DNA of 64,000 bases, taken from contig NC_087064.1 of NCBI RefSeq assembly GCF_963678635.1, forward strand, positions 31,906,369 to 31,970,368, read 5' to 3'. The stretch is from Symsagittifera roscoffensis. Taxonomy: Eukaryota; Xenacoelomorpha; Acoela; Convolutidae. Of this stretch, positions 22,569-35,100 are shown piece by piece; the first letter of the stretch is position 1, and each line of letters opens with the position of its first letter. Under the pieces are notes generated by a model. It saw nothing but the letters and a program-made list of their open reading frames with translations. It was not told the DNA's origin and searched no databases. The position numbers and the translations under genes are program-made.

Positions 22569-24072
22569 CAGTGTTGATCTAAAATTAACCGGACACAACA
22601 AACAGAAATTGATTTTCCAAAGATTTTTTTCCAATTTGGGTCAAAGTTAAACAAAAAATGAAGAGAAAGAAAATTGCTAAGATTTTCACCCAAAATACTT
22701 TAGTGATACTTATTTTTCGAAATTCACAGCCCAATTTTTCGCCAGAAAAGCGTTATTTTTTTTAAATTTGAAAAAAGAACGCTGATGCTATCGAGTGAAT
22801 TGATAAAAAATTCACATCATGGAAGCCTTTTACACATCCCAACCATCCTCAGAGGATATAAATTTCCAAAAAATTGCAAAAAATTTTGATTTCGTTTTTA
22901 GGTAAAGATTTTGATTTTTGTGTTGTTTAAATTAGTTTTTTTTGTCTATCTGGAGATTTGGAGATTTTATACAGTGCTGACTTAAATTAACCGGACGAAA
23001 GCGTTAAACTTGAAATTTAAGACGCGTTTTTCTCAAATTGGGTTGAGTTTAGGTGAAAGCTTATGAAGACAAAACTTGCTCAGAATTTTAGCAGAACTGT
23101 TTTGCGAAATTCGGGCCCAAAATTTTACCCAAAAAATGGGTCATTTTGGTTTTTCTTAGTTAATAGAAAAACACCGAAAGTACCCAGTCGATCACAGACA
23201 TAATTATATCAAAGCGAGCCCCTTACGAAGCCCAACAAACTTTGAGAAGGCTACTATATTCAAAACGTTGTATAAATTAACAAATTTTTGCTTGATAGAC
23301 AAAAAAGGTCGTTTTTTACTAAATAAGTTGCCAACTTTTTATTTAAAAACAACTTTAAAACGGTTTGCAATATTTTTTGGAGCCCAAAGTTTGTTGGGCT
23401 ACACAAGGGGCTCACTTTGATATAATTATGTCTGTGATTGACTGGGTACTTTCGGCGTAATTTTCTATTAACTAAGAAAAACCAAAATGACCCTTTTTTG
23501 GGGCAAAATTTTGGGCGCGAATTTCGCAAAAAAAATTACACCATTTTAATTCTGCTAAAATTTTTAGAAACTTTTGTCATCATAAGTTTTCACCTACACT
23601 CAACCCAACTTGAGAAAAACGGGTTTTAAATTTCAAATTAATTTAAATCAGCACTGTACTTTGCTATACCCTAAACTTTGTCGGGTTGCGTAGGGCGTTC
23701 TTTCGATATAACTTTCTCATCAATTAACTCAGTAGTTTTAGCCTAATTCTCGATTAACTACAAAAAACAAAAATGACCCATTTTTGGGGTGAAAGTTCAG
23801 CTGAGAATTTCGAAAGTATTTTGCACGTAGTTGCAGGTAATTCCACTGATTTTTTTAGCAATATTTGTTCTTTTTTGTTTTTGTATAATTTTGACCCAAT
23901 TAAGGAAAACAACCTTTGATATTTCAAGTTAAGGTTTAATTTTGGTGCAATTTAATTCGAAATTTGCAGCTAAAATTTTTCCACAAAATGGTTCATTTTG
24001 GCTTTTCTTCGTTTCTGATGAATTACGCTAAAATTGTCTGGTTAAGTGTCCGGATATGTTAAATCAACCCTG
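22569..24072. mobile_element. Fold-back element, outer member of a nested pair
   Basis: TA | CAGTGTTGATCTAAAATTAACCGG at the left and GTCCGGATATGTTAAATCAACCCTG | TA at the right. Without the inner insertion it is about 817 bp, matching the 820-bp copy at 18520-19339. Confidence 0.7.
22972..23656. mobile_element. Intact fold-back MITE nested in another, TA duplication
   Basis: 685 bp between TA dinucleotides: TA | CAGTGCTGACTTAAATTAACC ... AATTTAAATCAGCACTG | TA. The first ~280 bp and the last ~280 bp are inverted copies of each other. For example, CCCAACAAACTTTG near 23231-23244 pairs with CAAAGTTTGTTGGG near 23384-23397. CAGTG ends and a TA target site are the hallmarks of Tc1/mariner elements, so this is most likely a non-autonomous derivative. 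The 89-codon and 63-codon ORFs here are antisense readings of one inverted repeat and not genes. Confidence 0.85.
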
Positions 24073-25100
24073 TAGTCGCTTGAAAAAATTAAACTTTAAA
24101 ACTTAATAAAAAAATCATAGTTTCCTAGCTGGATTAGCATGCTCACAAAACTACAGTTTTTCGTGAATCGATTCCTTTTATGATTTAATTTGAAAGATAT
24201 CAGAGTTTCTGGCAATTTGCTTAAAATGTTTCTGGCTTAAAATGATTTAATTTTTGGCGAACCGATTCCGTCTATAAGTTAGCTCCAACCAGTTCGGTCT
24301 ATAAAAAAAAACTTAAGAGAAGTAGACTCCAACCGGTTCAGTCTATAAATAAATAGACTCCAACCGGTTCAGTCTATAAAAAAACTTGACCGAATAATTC
24401 ATCAATATTCCGCTAATTGTTGCAAAAATATTTTCAATAGCTCAAAAACTCCATAGCCCGAATAGCTTACCAAAATTTTTTTTGCCGGCCGAATCAATCT
24501 AGGAAATGACTTTACATATTTCAGATATTGATAGTTCAAAAAGCTGGCTTAAAAACCTTTTCATTTTTTTGCGATTCCATTCCGTTTATTAGTTAGCTTG
24601 AAAATTTTCAAAATTTTAAAGCTAGAATAGCTTGCGTACAAAAACATGAGTCATTAGAAAACCGAATCCGTCTCTGTATTAACTTGAAATCTTTCAAAGT
24701 TTCATATCTTAATTACAAGATTGATTAAATTTGACCGGACACAAGGATCAAAGTTTAAAGTTTCAGTGAATTTTTTCTCACATTGGTTCAAGCTTAGATG
24801 TCATGAAAATTTTTCTAAAGCAATTTATTTTTAAAATTCTCAGTCAAAATTTTCCCCAAAAAATGGGTCAGTTTGACCTTATTTAGGTAGCAAAAAATAA
24901 CTGAAACCAGCGAGTTAATTGATTGTTATCTCTTACAAAACCAAGCAAATATCTAGAAAGGTAAAATTTAAAAAAAACTACGCAAAACTTTTGAAATTTG
25001 CTTTTCAGCAATGATTTTGATTCTTTTTTCATAGTAAAAAGTTTTTTTTTGGCTTTCAACTAAAATATCTTCTGTTCTACAATATTTTACAATTTCCTCT
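24073..25100 (+). repeat. Monomers and one more fold-back left end
   Basis: Diverged monomers. A fold-back left end TACAAGATTGATTAAATTTGACCGGACAC starts near 24715 with its subterminal blocks up to about 24900; no clear right end was found. Confidence 0.5.
24282..24380 (+). repeat. Three tandem copies of a ~35-bp unit
   Basis: CTCCAACCGGTTCAGTCTATAAA occurs three times in about 100 bp, the first copy with CCAGTTCGG. A local expansion inside the monomer array. Confidence 0.8.
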
Positions 25101-27333
25101 TAGAATTTAAGAGAAAAAATTTATAATAATTTTTTTTCAAAAAAAAAAAAATTTGTAGCTTCATCGTAAATCGTGATTAACCAAAACAAAGCAAAATGAT
25201 CAATTTTTGAGGATAATTTTTAGCTACCAGTTTTGGGAAAAAAAAGTTGCATCAAAATGATCCCGGTGAAATTTTAGGCAAGTAGCTCTAAATGTCTTTT
25301 AGCTCAAATAGCTTGCCTAAAAAAATTGAAACTGATCCAGTTCATAGCGTGATTAGCTCGCATGGAAAAACTTCAACTTTGCGATAACCGATTTTGTCAA
25401 TGACACCCTAGAATAATTCAAAGTTTCGTAGCTTGTATAGCTTGTTTAGAAAAAGTTGACGTTTTTGCGAGTCAATTTGGTTTTTGAAATAAATTGAATT
25501 GTTCCAAAGTTGCACAGCTTGAATATCTTTCTTTAACAAACTTGAAATTTTTTCGAGATGATGGCCTCTAAGAAAATATGTGAAATACTTCACTGTTTCA
25601 AAGCTTAAATCGCTTGCTCGAAAAATTTTTGCGAGTCATTTCCGTTTTTGAAATCACTTGAAAAAAAATGTTTCAAAGTGGCACAGCTTGAATATCTTGC
25701 ATAAGCAAACTTGAGTTTTTTGGAGCCGATGGCATCTATAAAATTATTTGAAATTTTATTAAGTATCAAAACTTGAATAACTTGCTTAAAAACACAACTT
25801 AAACTTTTTGCAAGCCGGTTCTGATTATTGAAAGACTTGATCTATTTCAAACGTTCATAGCTTGAGTAGCTTGCTTTAACAACCTTGAGTTTTTCTTGTG
25901 CCGATGGCATCTAAGAAAAAGTTTGAAATAGTTGAAAGTTCCAACACTTGAATCGCTGACTTAAAAATTTTTCTTTTTTTCTGCCAGTCAATTCCATTTT
26001 TGAAACACCTGGAATTGATTCAAAGTTGCAAAGCTTGAATACCTTGCTTTAAAAAACTTGAATTTTTTTTGAGCATATGGCAACTATGAATTTATTTGAT
26101 TGAAGTAATTCTAAGTTGTAATGTTCAAGAGATTGCTCAAAAAATTTAAGATTTTGCCCATCATTTTAGTCTATAGACTGATTTGAAGTGTTTCAAAGTT
26201 TCAAAGCTTGAACTACTAGCTGAAAAAAATTTTATTTCTTTTGCGAGTCAACTCCTTTTTTGAAACAACTTAAAAAGATTCAAACTTGCGTTGCTTGAAT
26301 ATCTTGTTTTAGCAATTTTCAAAACGTTTTTAGGCCGATGGAATCTATGAAATTAATTCAAATAATTCAAATTGCCAAAGCTTGAATCTCTTGCCTAAAT
26401 AAACTTTTTTTTGTGTCCTTTCCTTTTTCGAAATAGCCTTTAAAAATTGAAAGTTGCATAGCTTGATTATCTTGCTTTAGAAATTCCAAATTTTGTGGGC
26501 CGACGGAATCTATGGAATTAGTTTAAATACTTCAAAGCTTCAAAACTTGAATCGCTTGACTGAAGAAACTGATTTTTTTGCAAGTCATTTCCGCTTTTGA
26601 AATAACTTGTGTTGTTTCAAATTGTATAGCTGAATATCTTGCACTAAGAAACTTGAACTTTATTTTGAGCCGATAGTAACTATGAAATTATTTTGAGCTT
26701 TTTGCCAATCACTTCAGTCTATGAAATGATTTGAAGTGTTCAAAGCTTGAATTGCTTGCAAACAAAAACTTTATTTTTTGTGACATAATTAAGTTTTTGT
26801 AATAATTTAAAAAGCTACAAGCTTGAATTTTAAGTATTTTGCTTTATCACGTTTCAATTTTTCTCGAGCCGATGAAATCTATGAAATGATTTCAAAAAGA
26901 TCAAAGTTTCAAAGCTTGAATCGCTTGCTTATAGAAATATATTTTTTGCGAGTCAAATTCGTTTTTGAAATAATTTGAGATGTCTCAAAGTTCCATTGCT
27001 TGAATATCGTGCTTTCAAACATGAATTTTTCTGGATTCTATGGCATCTATGAAATTATTTGAATTATTCTCAAAATCCAGAGCTAGAAGAGGTTGCTTAA
27101 GAAAACTGAAGATTTTCGCCAACCGCTCCAGTCTATGAAAAGACTTGAAGTTTTTCAAATTTTCAGTGCTTGAGTTGCTTCCTGAAAAAATCTTTCTTTT
27201 TTTTTCGATTCAAGTCGGTTTTCAAATTAACTTAAAAAGTTTCAAAACTGCATATCTTGAAAACCTTGCTTTCAACATAAACTTTTCTTGAGCTCATGGA
27301 ATCGTTGAAATTATTTCAAATAGTTCAAAATAT

Positions 27334-30300
27334 CAAAGCTTGAATCTCTTCCTTAAAGAAACTTTTTTTGCGCGTCAATTCCTTTTTCGAAATAACCTTT
27401 TAAAATTGAAAGTTGCATAGCTTGAATGTTTTTCTTAAAAAATCTCAATTTTTGTGGGCCGACAGAATCTATGGAATTAGTTCAAATAGTTCAAAATTTC
27501 AAAGTTTGAGTCGCCAGCTTAAACTTTTTTTCGACTTAAATCAAATTTCGAAAGAACTTTAAAAGTTTCAAAGTCGCATAGCTTGAATATCTTGATTTAA
27601 CAAGCTTCAATATTTCTGGGCAGATCAAATCTATGAAATTTCTTCGATTAGTTCAAACTTTCAAAGCTTGAATCTTTTGCCCAAAGTTTTTAAAAAATTT
27701 TTGCGATTCAATTCCGTTTTTAAAGTAACTTGAAAAGTTTTGATGTTGCATAGCTTGAAAATTTTTCTTTAACAAACTGGAATTTTTCTCAGGCTGATGA
27801 GATCTATGAAATTATTTCAAATAATTTTACCTTTCAAAGATTGAATCACTTGCTTATAGAAAGCAAGCGAGTCCTTTCGAGTCATTTTTTGTCATTTCGA
27901 ATCATTTTTTGTCACTTCGAGTCATTTCTGTTTTTCTTAGTGTTGCAGAGTTGTCTTAGCGTTACATAGCTTGAACATATTGCTTTATCAAACTTCATTT
28001 TTTAGGCCGATAGAATCTTTAAAATTTTTTCAAATAGTTCAAAGTTACGAAGCTTGAATATCTCGTTTAAAGAAACTCTATTTTTTTGCGGGTCAGTTCC
28101 GTTTTCGAAATAACTTGAAAAATTTGAAAGTTGCCCAGCTTGAATATTTTGCTCTAACAAACTTCAAGTTTTCTTAACCTATGATATCTATAAAATTATT
28201 TCAAGTATTTCAAATTTTCAAAAACTGAATCTCTTGCTTAAAGAAAGTTTTATTTTTTTTTTGCGAGTCAACTCCGTTTTCAAAGTAACTTAAAAAACTT
28301 GAAAGTGGCATAGCTTGAATACCTTGCTTCAACAAACTTGAAAGTTTCTGGACCGAGTGAATCTATTCAATTCGTTTAAAAAGTTCAAAAATTCAAAGCT
28401 TGATTAGCTTGCTCAAAGAAATTTTTTTTCGAGTCAATTCCATTTTCGAAATAACTTAAAAAGTTCCAAAGTTGCATAGTTTGAAATTCTTGCTTTGATA
28501 ATTTTCAGTTTTTCTGGGTCGATAGAATCTATGAAACTATTTCAATGAGTTCAGGCTCTTGCTTAAAGCAATTTGATTTTTTTAAAAGTTGTATGTCTTG
28601 AATATCTTGTTTTAACAAGAAGTTTCAAAGCTTGAGTCGCTTGCTTAAAGGATTTTTTTTCGAGCAAAATCCATTTTCGAAATAACTTAAAAAGTTTCAA
28701 AAATACATAGCTTGAAGATCTTGTTTTAACAAACTTCAATTTTTCTGGGCCGATGGAATCTGTAAAAGTGCTTCAATTATTTCAAAACTTCAAAGCTTTA
28801 ATGGCTTGACTAAAGAAACTCATTTTTTGCGACTCATTTCCGTTTCTTGGAATAACTTCAATTGTTTCAAATGTGCATAGCTGAATATCTTGCTCTAAAA
28901 AACTTGTTATTTTCTTGAGCCGATGGCAAAAAAGAAAATCTTTGAAAAAGTTCTAAGATGTGAAGCTCGAAGAGATTGCTTAAAAAGTTTAAATTTTTTG
29001 TCAATCACTTCAGTCTATGAAATGATTTGAAGTGTGTCAAAGTATCAAAGCTTCAATTGCTTGCTAGTAATAGTTTATTTTTTTGCGAGTCAATTCGGTT
29101 TTGAAATAACTTTAAAAGTTTCAAACTTGCGTTTTCAACATTTTGCTTTAACAAACTTGAATTTTTCTCAAGCCGATGGAACCTATGAAATTATTTCAGA
29201 CAGTTCAAAGTTTCAAAGTTTGACTCTATTGTTAATAAAACATTTATTATTTTGCGAGTCAATTCCGTTTTTGAAATAACTTAAAAAGCTTCAAACTAGC
29301 ATTTTGAATATCTTGCTTTAGCTAAGTTGAACTTTTATGGGCCGCTGGCAATTAATAAATTATTTGAATTAATCTTAAACTCCCGAGCTTCAAGAGGTTG
29401 CTAAAGAAAACTTAAGATTTTCGCCGACCGCTCTAGTCTATGAAATGATTTGAAGTATTTCAAAGTTTCCATGTTTGAATCTCTTGCACAAAGAAACTTT
29501 TTTCGCTTCGCGAATCAATTTCGTTTTCGAAATTTCTTTGAAGGTTTCAACGTTGCATGATTTGAATATTTTGCTTTAATAAGCAAGAAATTTTCTCGGG
29601 CCGATGACATCTATTTTTATTTAATCAATCTTAAATTCCAGAGCTTGAAGAGGTTGCTATAGAAAACTTATGCTTTTCGCCAACCGCTCAAGTCTATGAA
29701 ATGACTTGAAGTCTATCAAATTTCACTGCTTGATTTGCTTGGTGAAAAAAACTTTTTTTTCTAGTTATTTCAAATTTAGAATTAACCTGAAAATTCCAGA
29801 ATTGCACATCTTGAATATCTTAATTTAACAAACTTAATTTTTTCTGGGCCGATGGAGTCTATGAAATTATTTCAAATAGTTCAAATTTTCAAAACTTGAC
29901 TCTCTTGCAAATAAAAATAGATTTTTTTTGCGAGTCAATTCCAATTTTGAAATAACTTGAGTTGTTTCAAATTTGCTTACCTTAAATATCTTGCCTTAAC
30001 CAACTTGAATTTTTCTTGGCTGATGGAATCTAAGAAATTATATGAAAAAATTCTAAGTTTCGAAGCTTGAAAAGGTTGCTTTAAAAATTTTAAGCTTTTT
30101 GCCAACCACTTCAGTCTATGAAATGGCTTGAAGTGTTTCAAAAACTCAAAGATTGAATCGCTTGCTTAAAAATTATTAGTTTTTTCATGAATCAATTTCG
30201 TTTCTGAAACAACTTGAAACGTTTCAAAGTTTCAGAGCAAAAATATCTTGTTTTAATAAACTTGAAGTTTTCTTGAGCCCATGGAGTCTATGAAATTATT

Positions 30301-32110
30301 TCAAATAGCTCAAAAATTTTTAGCTTGACTCTCTTGCGTAAAATAAATTGATTTTTTTCGAGTCAACTCCAATTTTGAAATAACTTAAGTTGTTTCAAAT
30401 TTGCTTAGCTCGAATATCTTGCATTAATAAAAATGAAAGGTTTCTTGAGCCGATGGCATCTATGAAACTATTTGAAATTTTTGCTTATTGCTTAAAAAAA
30501 CTAAGCTTTTTGCCAATCGCTTCAATCTATGAAACGACTTGGAGTGTTTCAAAGTCTCAAAGCTTGAATTGCTTGCTGATAAAACATTTTTTTTCAATTC
30601 AATTCCGTTTTTGAAATAATTTTAAAAGTTTCAAAGTTGCATAGCTTGAATATCTTGCTTCAAAAAACTTGAATTGTTCTTGAGCCGATGGAATCTATTG
30701 ATTTTTTTCAAATCTTCATATTTTGAACGCTCGATTCGCTTGCTCAAAGAAACTTTTTTTTTGCGATTGAATTCCGTTTTCGAAATAAACTAAAAAAAGG
30801 GAAAATTGCATAGCTTGAATATCTTGGTTTAACAAACATTAATTTATTTGGCCAATGGAATCTATGATATTATTTCAAATAGTGCAAAGTTTCAAAGATT
30901 GAATCTTTTGCTTAAAAATCTTTTTTGTGTCAATTCCATTTTTGAAATAAACTTGAACGTTTCAAAGTTGGAAAGTTTTAATATCTTGGTTTAACAAACA
31001 TGAGTCGATCGCATCTATGAAGTTTTTTGGAATAGATCTAAATTGTGAAGCTTGAAAAGGTTACATAAAAAATTCAAGCTTTTTGCCAACCGCTTCAGTC
31101 ATTTAAATGACTTGAAGTGCTTCAAATTTTCAAAACTTTAATCGCTTCTGAAAAAATTCTTCTCGTGTCAATTCCGTTTTTGAATTAATTTGAAACGTTT
31201 TAAAGTTGTATAGCTTGAATATCTTGCTCTATTAAAGATGAGTTTTTCTTGAGCCGATAACATCTATGGAATTTCTTAATTAGTTCTAAAATTCAAAGTT
31301 CGAAAAGGTTGCTTGAAAAGACTTATAAGCTTTTCATCAACCGTATCAGCCTATGAAGTGACTTAAAGTGTTTCAAAGTTTCAAAGCTTGAGTTGTTCGC
31401 TTAAAAAATTATTTTTTTGCGAGTCAATTCCGTTTTCGAACTAATTTAAAAATTTTCAAAGTTGCACAGCTTGAATATCTTGCTTAATAAAAATGAACTT
31501 TTTTCCTGGCCGATGAAAGCCATGAAAATATTTCAATTAGTTCTGTTTTTCAAAGCTTGAATTGCTCGCTTAAAATAACTTGAATTGTTTTTGCAAGTCA
31601 TTTCCGTTATTGAATTAAATTAAAAATTTTTAAATTTGCTTACCTTGAATATCTTGCCTTAACAAACTTGCATTTTTCTAGGCTGATGGAATCTAAGAAA
31701 TTATTTGAAAAATTTCTAAGTTTCAAAGCTTGAAAAGGTTGCTTTTAAAAACTTAAGCTTTTTGCCAACCACTTCAGTCTATGAAATGACTCGACGTGTT
31801 TCAAAAACTCAAAGCTTGAATCGCTTGCTTAAAAAAAATTGGTTTTTTATGAGTCAATTTTGTTTCTGAAACAATATGAAACGTTTCAAAGTTTCATAGC
31901 AAGATTATCTTCTTTTAACAAATTTGAAGTTTTGAAGTTTTCTTGAGTCCATGGAATTTATGAAATTATTTCAAACTGTTTAAAGTTTCAAAGCTTCAAT
32001 CGCAGGCTTAAAGAAACTTATTTTTTTTGCGATTCAATTCTGTTTTTGAATTAAATTGAAGAGTTTCAAAGTTGCGCAGCTTGAATACATTTGTTTAAAA
32101 AACTTGATGA
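27334..32110 (+). repeat. 4,777-bp direct tandem duplication, copy 1
   Basis: Begins CAAAGCTTGAATCTCTTCC and ends ACTTGATGA, immediately before copy 2. All landmarks compared (for example at 29034, 30241 and 30390) recur exactly 4,777 bp later. I saw no difference between copies, in sharp contrast to the heavy divergence among the monomers inside them. Confidence 0.95.
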
Positions 32111-35100
32111 CAAAGCTTGAATCTCTTCCTTAAAGAAACTTTTTTTGCGCGTCAATTCCTTTTTCGAAATAACCTTTTAAAATTGAAAGTTGCATAGCTT
32201 GAATGTTTTTCTTAAAAAATCTCAATTTTTGTGGGCCGACAGAATCTATGGAATTAGTTCAAATAGTTCAAAATTTCAAAGTTTGAGTCGCCAGCTTAAA
32301 CTTTTTTTCGACTTAAATCAAATTTCGAAAGAACTTTAAAAGTTTCAAAGTCGCATAGCTTGAATATCTTGATTTAACAAGCTTCAATATTTCTGGGCAG
32401 ATCAAATCTATGAAATTTCTTCGATTAGTTCAAACTTTCAAAGCTTGAATCTTTTGCCCAAAGTTTTTAAAAAATTTTTGCGATTCAATTCCGTTTTTAA
32501 AGTAACTTGAAAAGTTTTGATGTTGCATAGCTTGAAAATTTTTCTTTAACAAACTGGAATTTTTCTCAGGCTGATGAGATCTATGAAATTATTTCAAATA
32601 ATTTTACCTTTCAAAGATTGAATCACTTGCTTATAGAAAGCAAGCGAGTCCTTTCGAGTCATTTTTTGTCATTTCGAATCATTTTTTGTCACTTCGAGTC
32701 ATTTCTGTTTTTCTTAGTGTTGCAGAGTTGTCTTAGCGTTACATAGCTTGAACATATTGCTTTATCAAACTTCATTTTTTAGGCCGATAGAATCTTTAAA
32801 ATTTTTTCAAATAGTTCAAAGTTACGAAGCTTGAATATCTCGTTTAAAGAAACTCTATTTTTTTGCGGGTCAGTTCCGTTTTCGAAATAACTTGAAAAAT
32901 TTGAAAGTTGCCCAGCTTGAATATTTTGCTCTAACAAACTTCAAGTTTTCTTAACCTATGATATCTATAAAATTATTTCAAGTATTTCAAATTTTCAAAA
33001 ACTGAATCTCTTGCTTAAAGAAAGTTTTATTTTTTTTTTGCGAGTCAACTCCGTTTTCAAAGTAACTTAAAAAACTTGAAAGTGGCATAGCTTGAATACC
33101 TTGCTTCAACAAACTTGAAAGTTTCTGGACCGAGTGAATCTATTCAATTCGTTTAAAAAGTTCAAAAATTCAAAGCTTGATTAGCTTGCTCAAAGAAATT
33201 TTTTTTCGAGTCAATTCCATTTTCGAAATAACTTAAAAAGTTCCAAAGTTGCATAGTTTGAAATTCTTGCTTTGATAATTTTCAGTTTTTCTGGGTCGAT
33301 AGAATCTATGAAACTATTTCAATGAGTTCAGGCTCTTGCTTAAAGCAATTTGATTTTTTTAAAAGTTGTATGTCTTGAATATCTTGTTTTAACAAGAAGT
33401 TTCAAAGCTTGAGTCGCTTGCTTAAAGGATTTTTTTTCGAGCAAAATCCATTTTCGAAATAACTTAAAAAGTTTCAAAAATACATAGCTTGAAGATCTTG
33501 TTTTAACAAACTTCAATTTTTCTGGGCCGATGGAATCTGTAAAAGTGCTTCAATTATTTCAAAACTTCAAAGCTTTAATGGCTTGACTAAAGAAACTCAT
33601 TTTTTGCGACTCATTTCCGTTTCTTGGAATAACTTCAATTGTTTCAAATGTGCATAGCTGAATATCTTGCTCTAAAAAACTTGTTATTTTCTTGAGCCGA
33701 TGGCAAAAAAGAAAATCTTTGAAAAAGTTCTAAGATGTGAAGCTCGAAGAGATTGCTTAAAAAGTTTAAATTTTTTGTCAATCACTTCAGTCTATGAAAT
33801 GATTTGAAGTGTGTCAAAGTATCAAAGCTTCAATTGCTTGCTAGTAATAGTTTATTTTTTTGCGAGTCAATTCGGTTTTGAAATAACTTTAAAAGTTTCA
33901 AACTTGCGTTTTCAACATTTTGCTTTAACAAACTTGAATTTTTCTCAAGCCGATGGAACCTATGAAATTATTTCAGACAGTTCAAAGTTTCAAAGTTTGA
34001 CTCTATTGTTAATAAAACATTTATTATTTTGCGAGTCAATTCCGTTTTTGAAATAACTTAAAAAGCTTCAAACTAGCATTTTGAATATCTTGCTTTAGCT
34101 AAGTTGAACTTTTATGGGCCGCTGGCAATTAATAAATTATTTGAATTAATCTTAAACTCCCGAGCTTCAAGAGGTTGCTAAAGAAAACTTAAGATTTTCG
34201 CCGACCGCTCTAGTCTATGAAATGATTTGAAGTATTTCAAAGTTTCCATGTTTGAATCTCTTGCACAAAGAAACTTTTTTCGCTTCGCGAATCAATTTCG
34301 TTTTCGAAATTTCTTTGAAGGTTTCAACGTTGCATGATTTGAATATTTTGCTTTAATAAGCAAGAAATTTTCTCGGGCCGATGACATCTATTTTTATTTA
34401 ATCAATCTTAAATTCCAGAGCTTGAAGAGGTTGCTATAGAAAACTTATGCTTTTCGCCAACCGCTCAAGTCTATGAAATGACTTGAAGTCTATCAAATTT
34501 CACTGCTTGATTTGCTTGGTGAAAAAAACTTTTTTTTCTAGTTATTTCAAATTTAGAATTAACCTGAAAATTCCAGAATTGCACATCTTGAATATCTTAA
34601 TTTAACAAACTTAATTTTTTCTGGGCCGATGGAGTCTATGAAATTATTTCAAATAGTTCAAATTTTCAAAACTTGACTCTCTTGCAAATAAAAATAGATT
34701 TTTTTTGCGAGTCAATTCCAATTTTGAAATAACTTGAGTTGTTTCAAATTTGCTTACCTTAAATATCTTGCCTTAACCAACTTGAATTTTTCTTGGCTGA
34801 TGGAATCTAAGAAATTATATGAAAAAATTCTAAGTTTCGAAGCTTGAAAAGGTTGCTTTAAAAATTTTAAGCTTTTTGCCAACCACTTCAGTCTATGAAA
34901 TGGCTTGAAGTGTTTCAAAAACTCAAAGATTGAATCGCTTGCTTAAAAATTATTAGTTTTTTCATGAATCAATTTCGTTTCTGAAACAACTTGAAACGTT
35001 TCAAAGTTTCAGAGCAAAAATATCTTGTTTTAATAAACTTGAAGTTTTCTTGAGCCCATGGAGTCTATGAAATTATTTCAAATAGCTCAAAAATTTTTAG

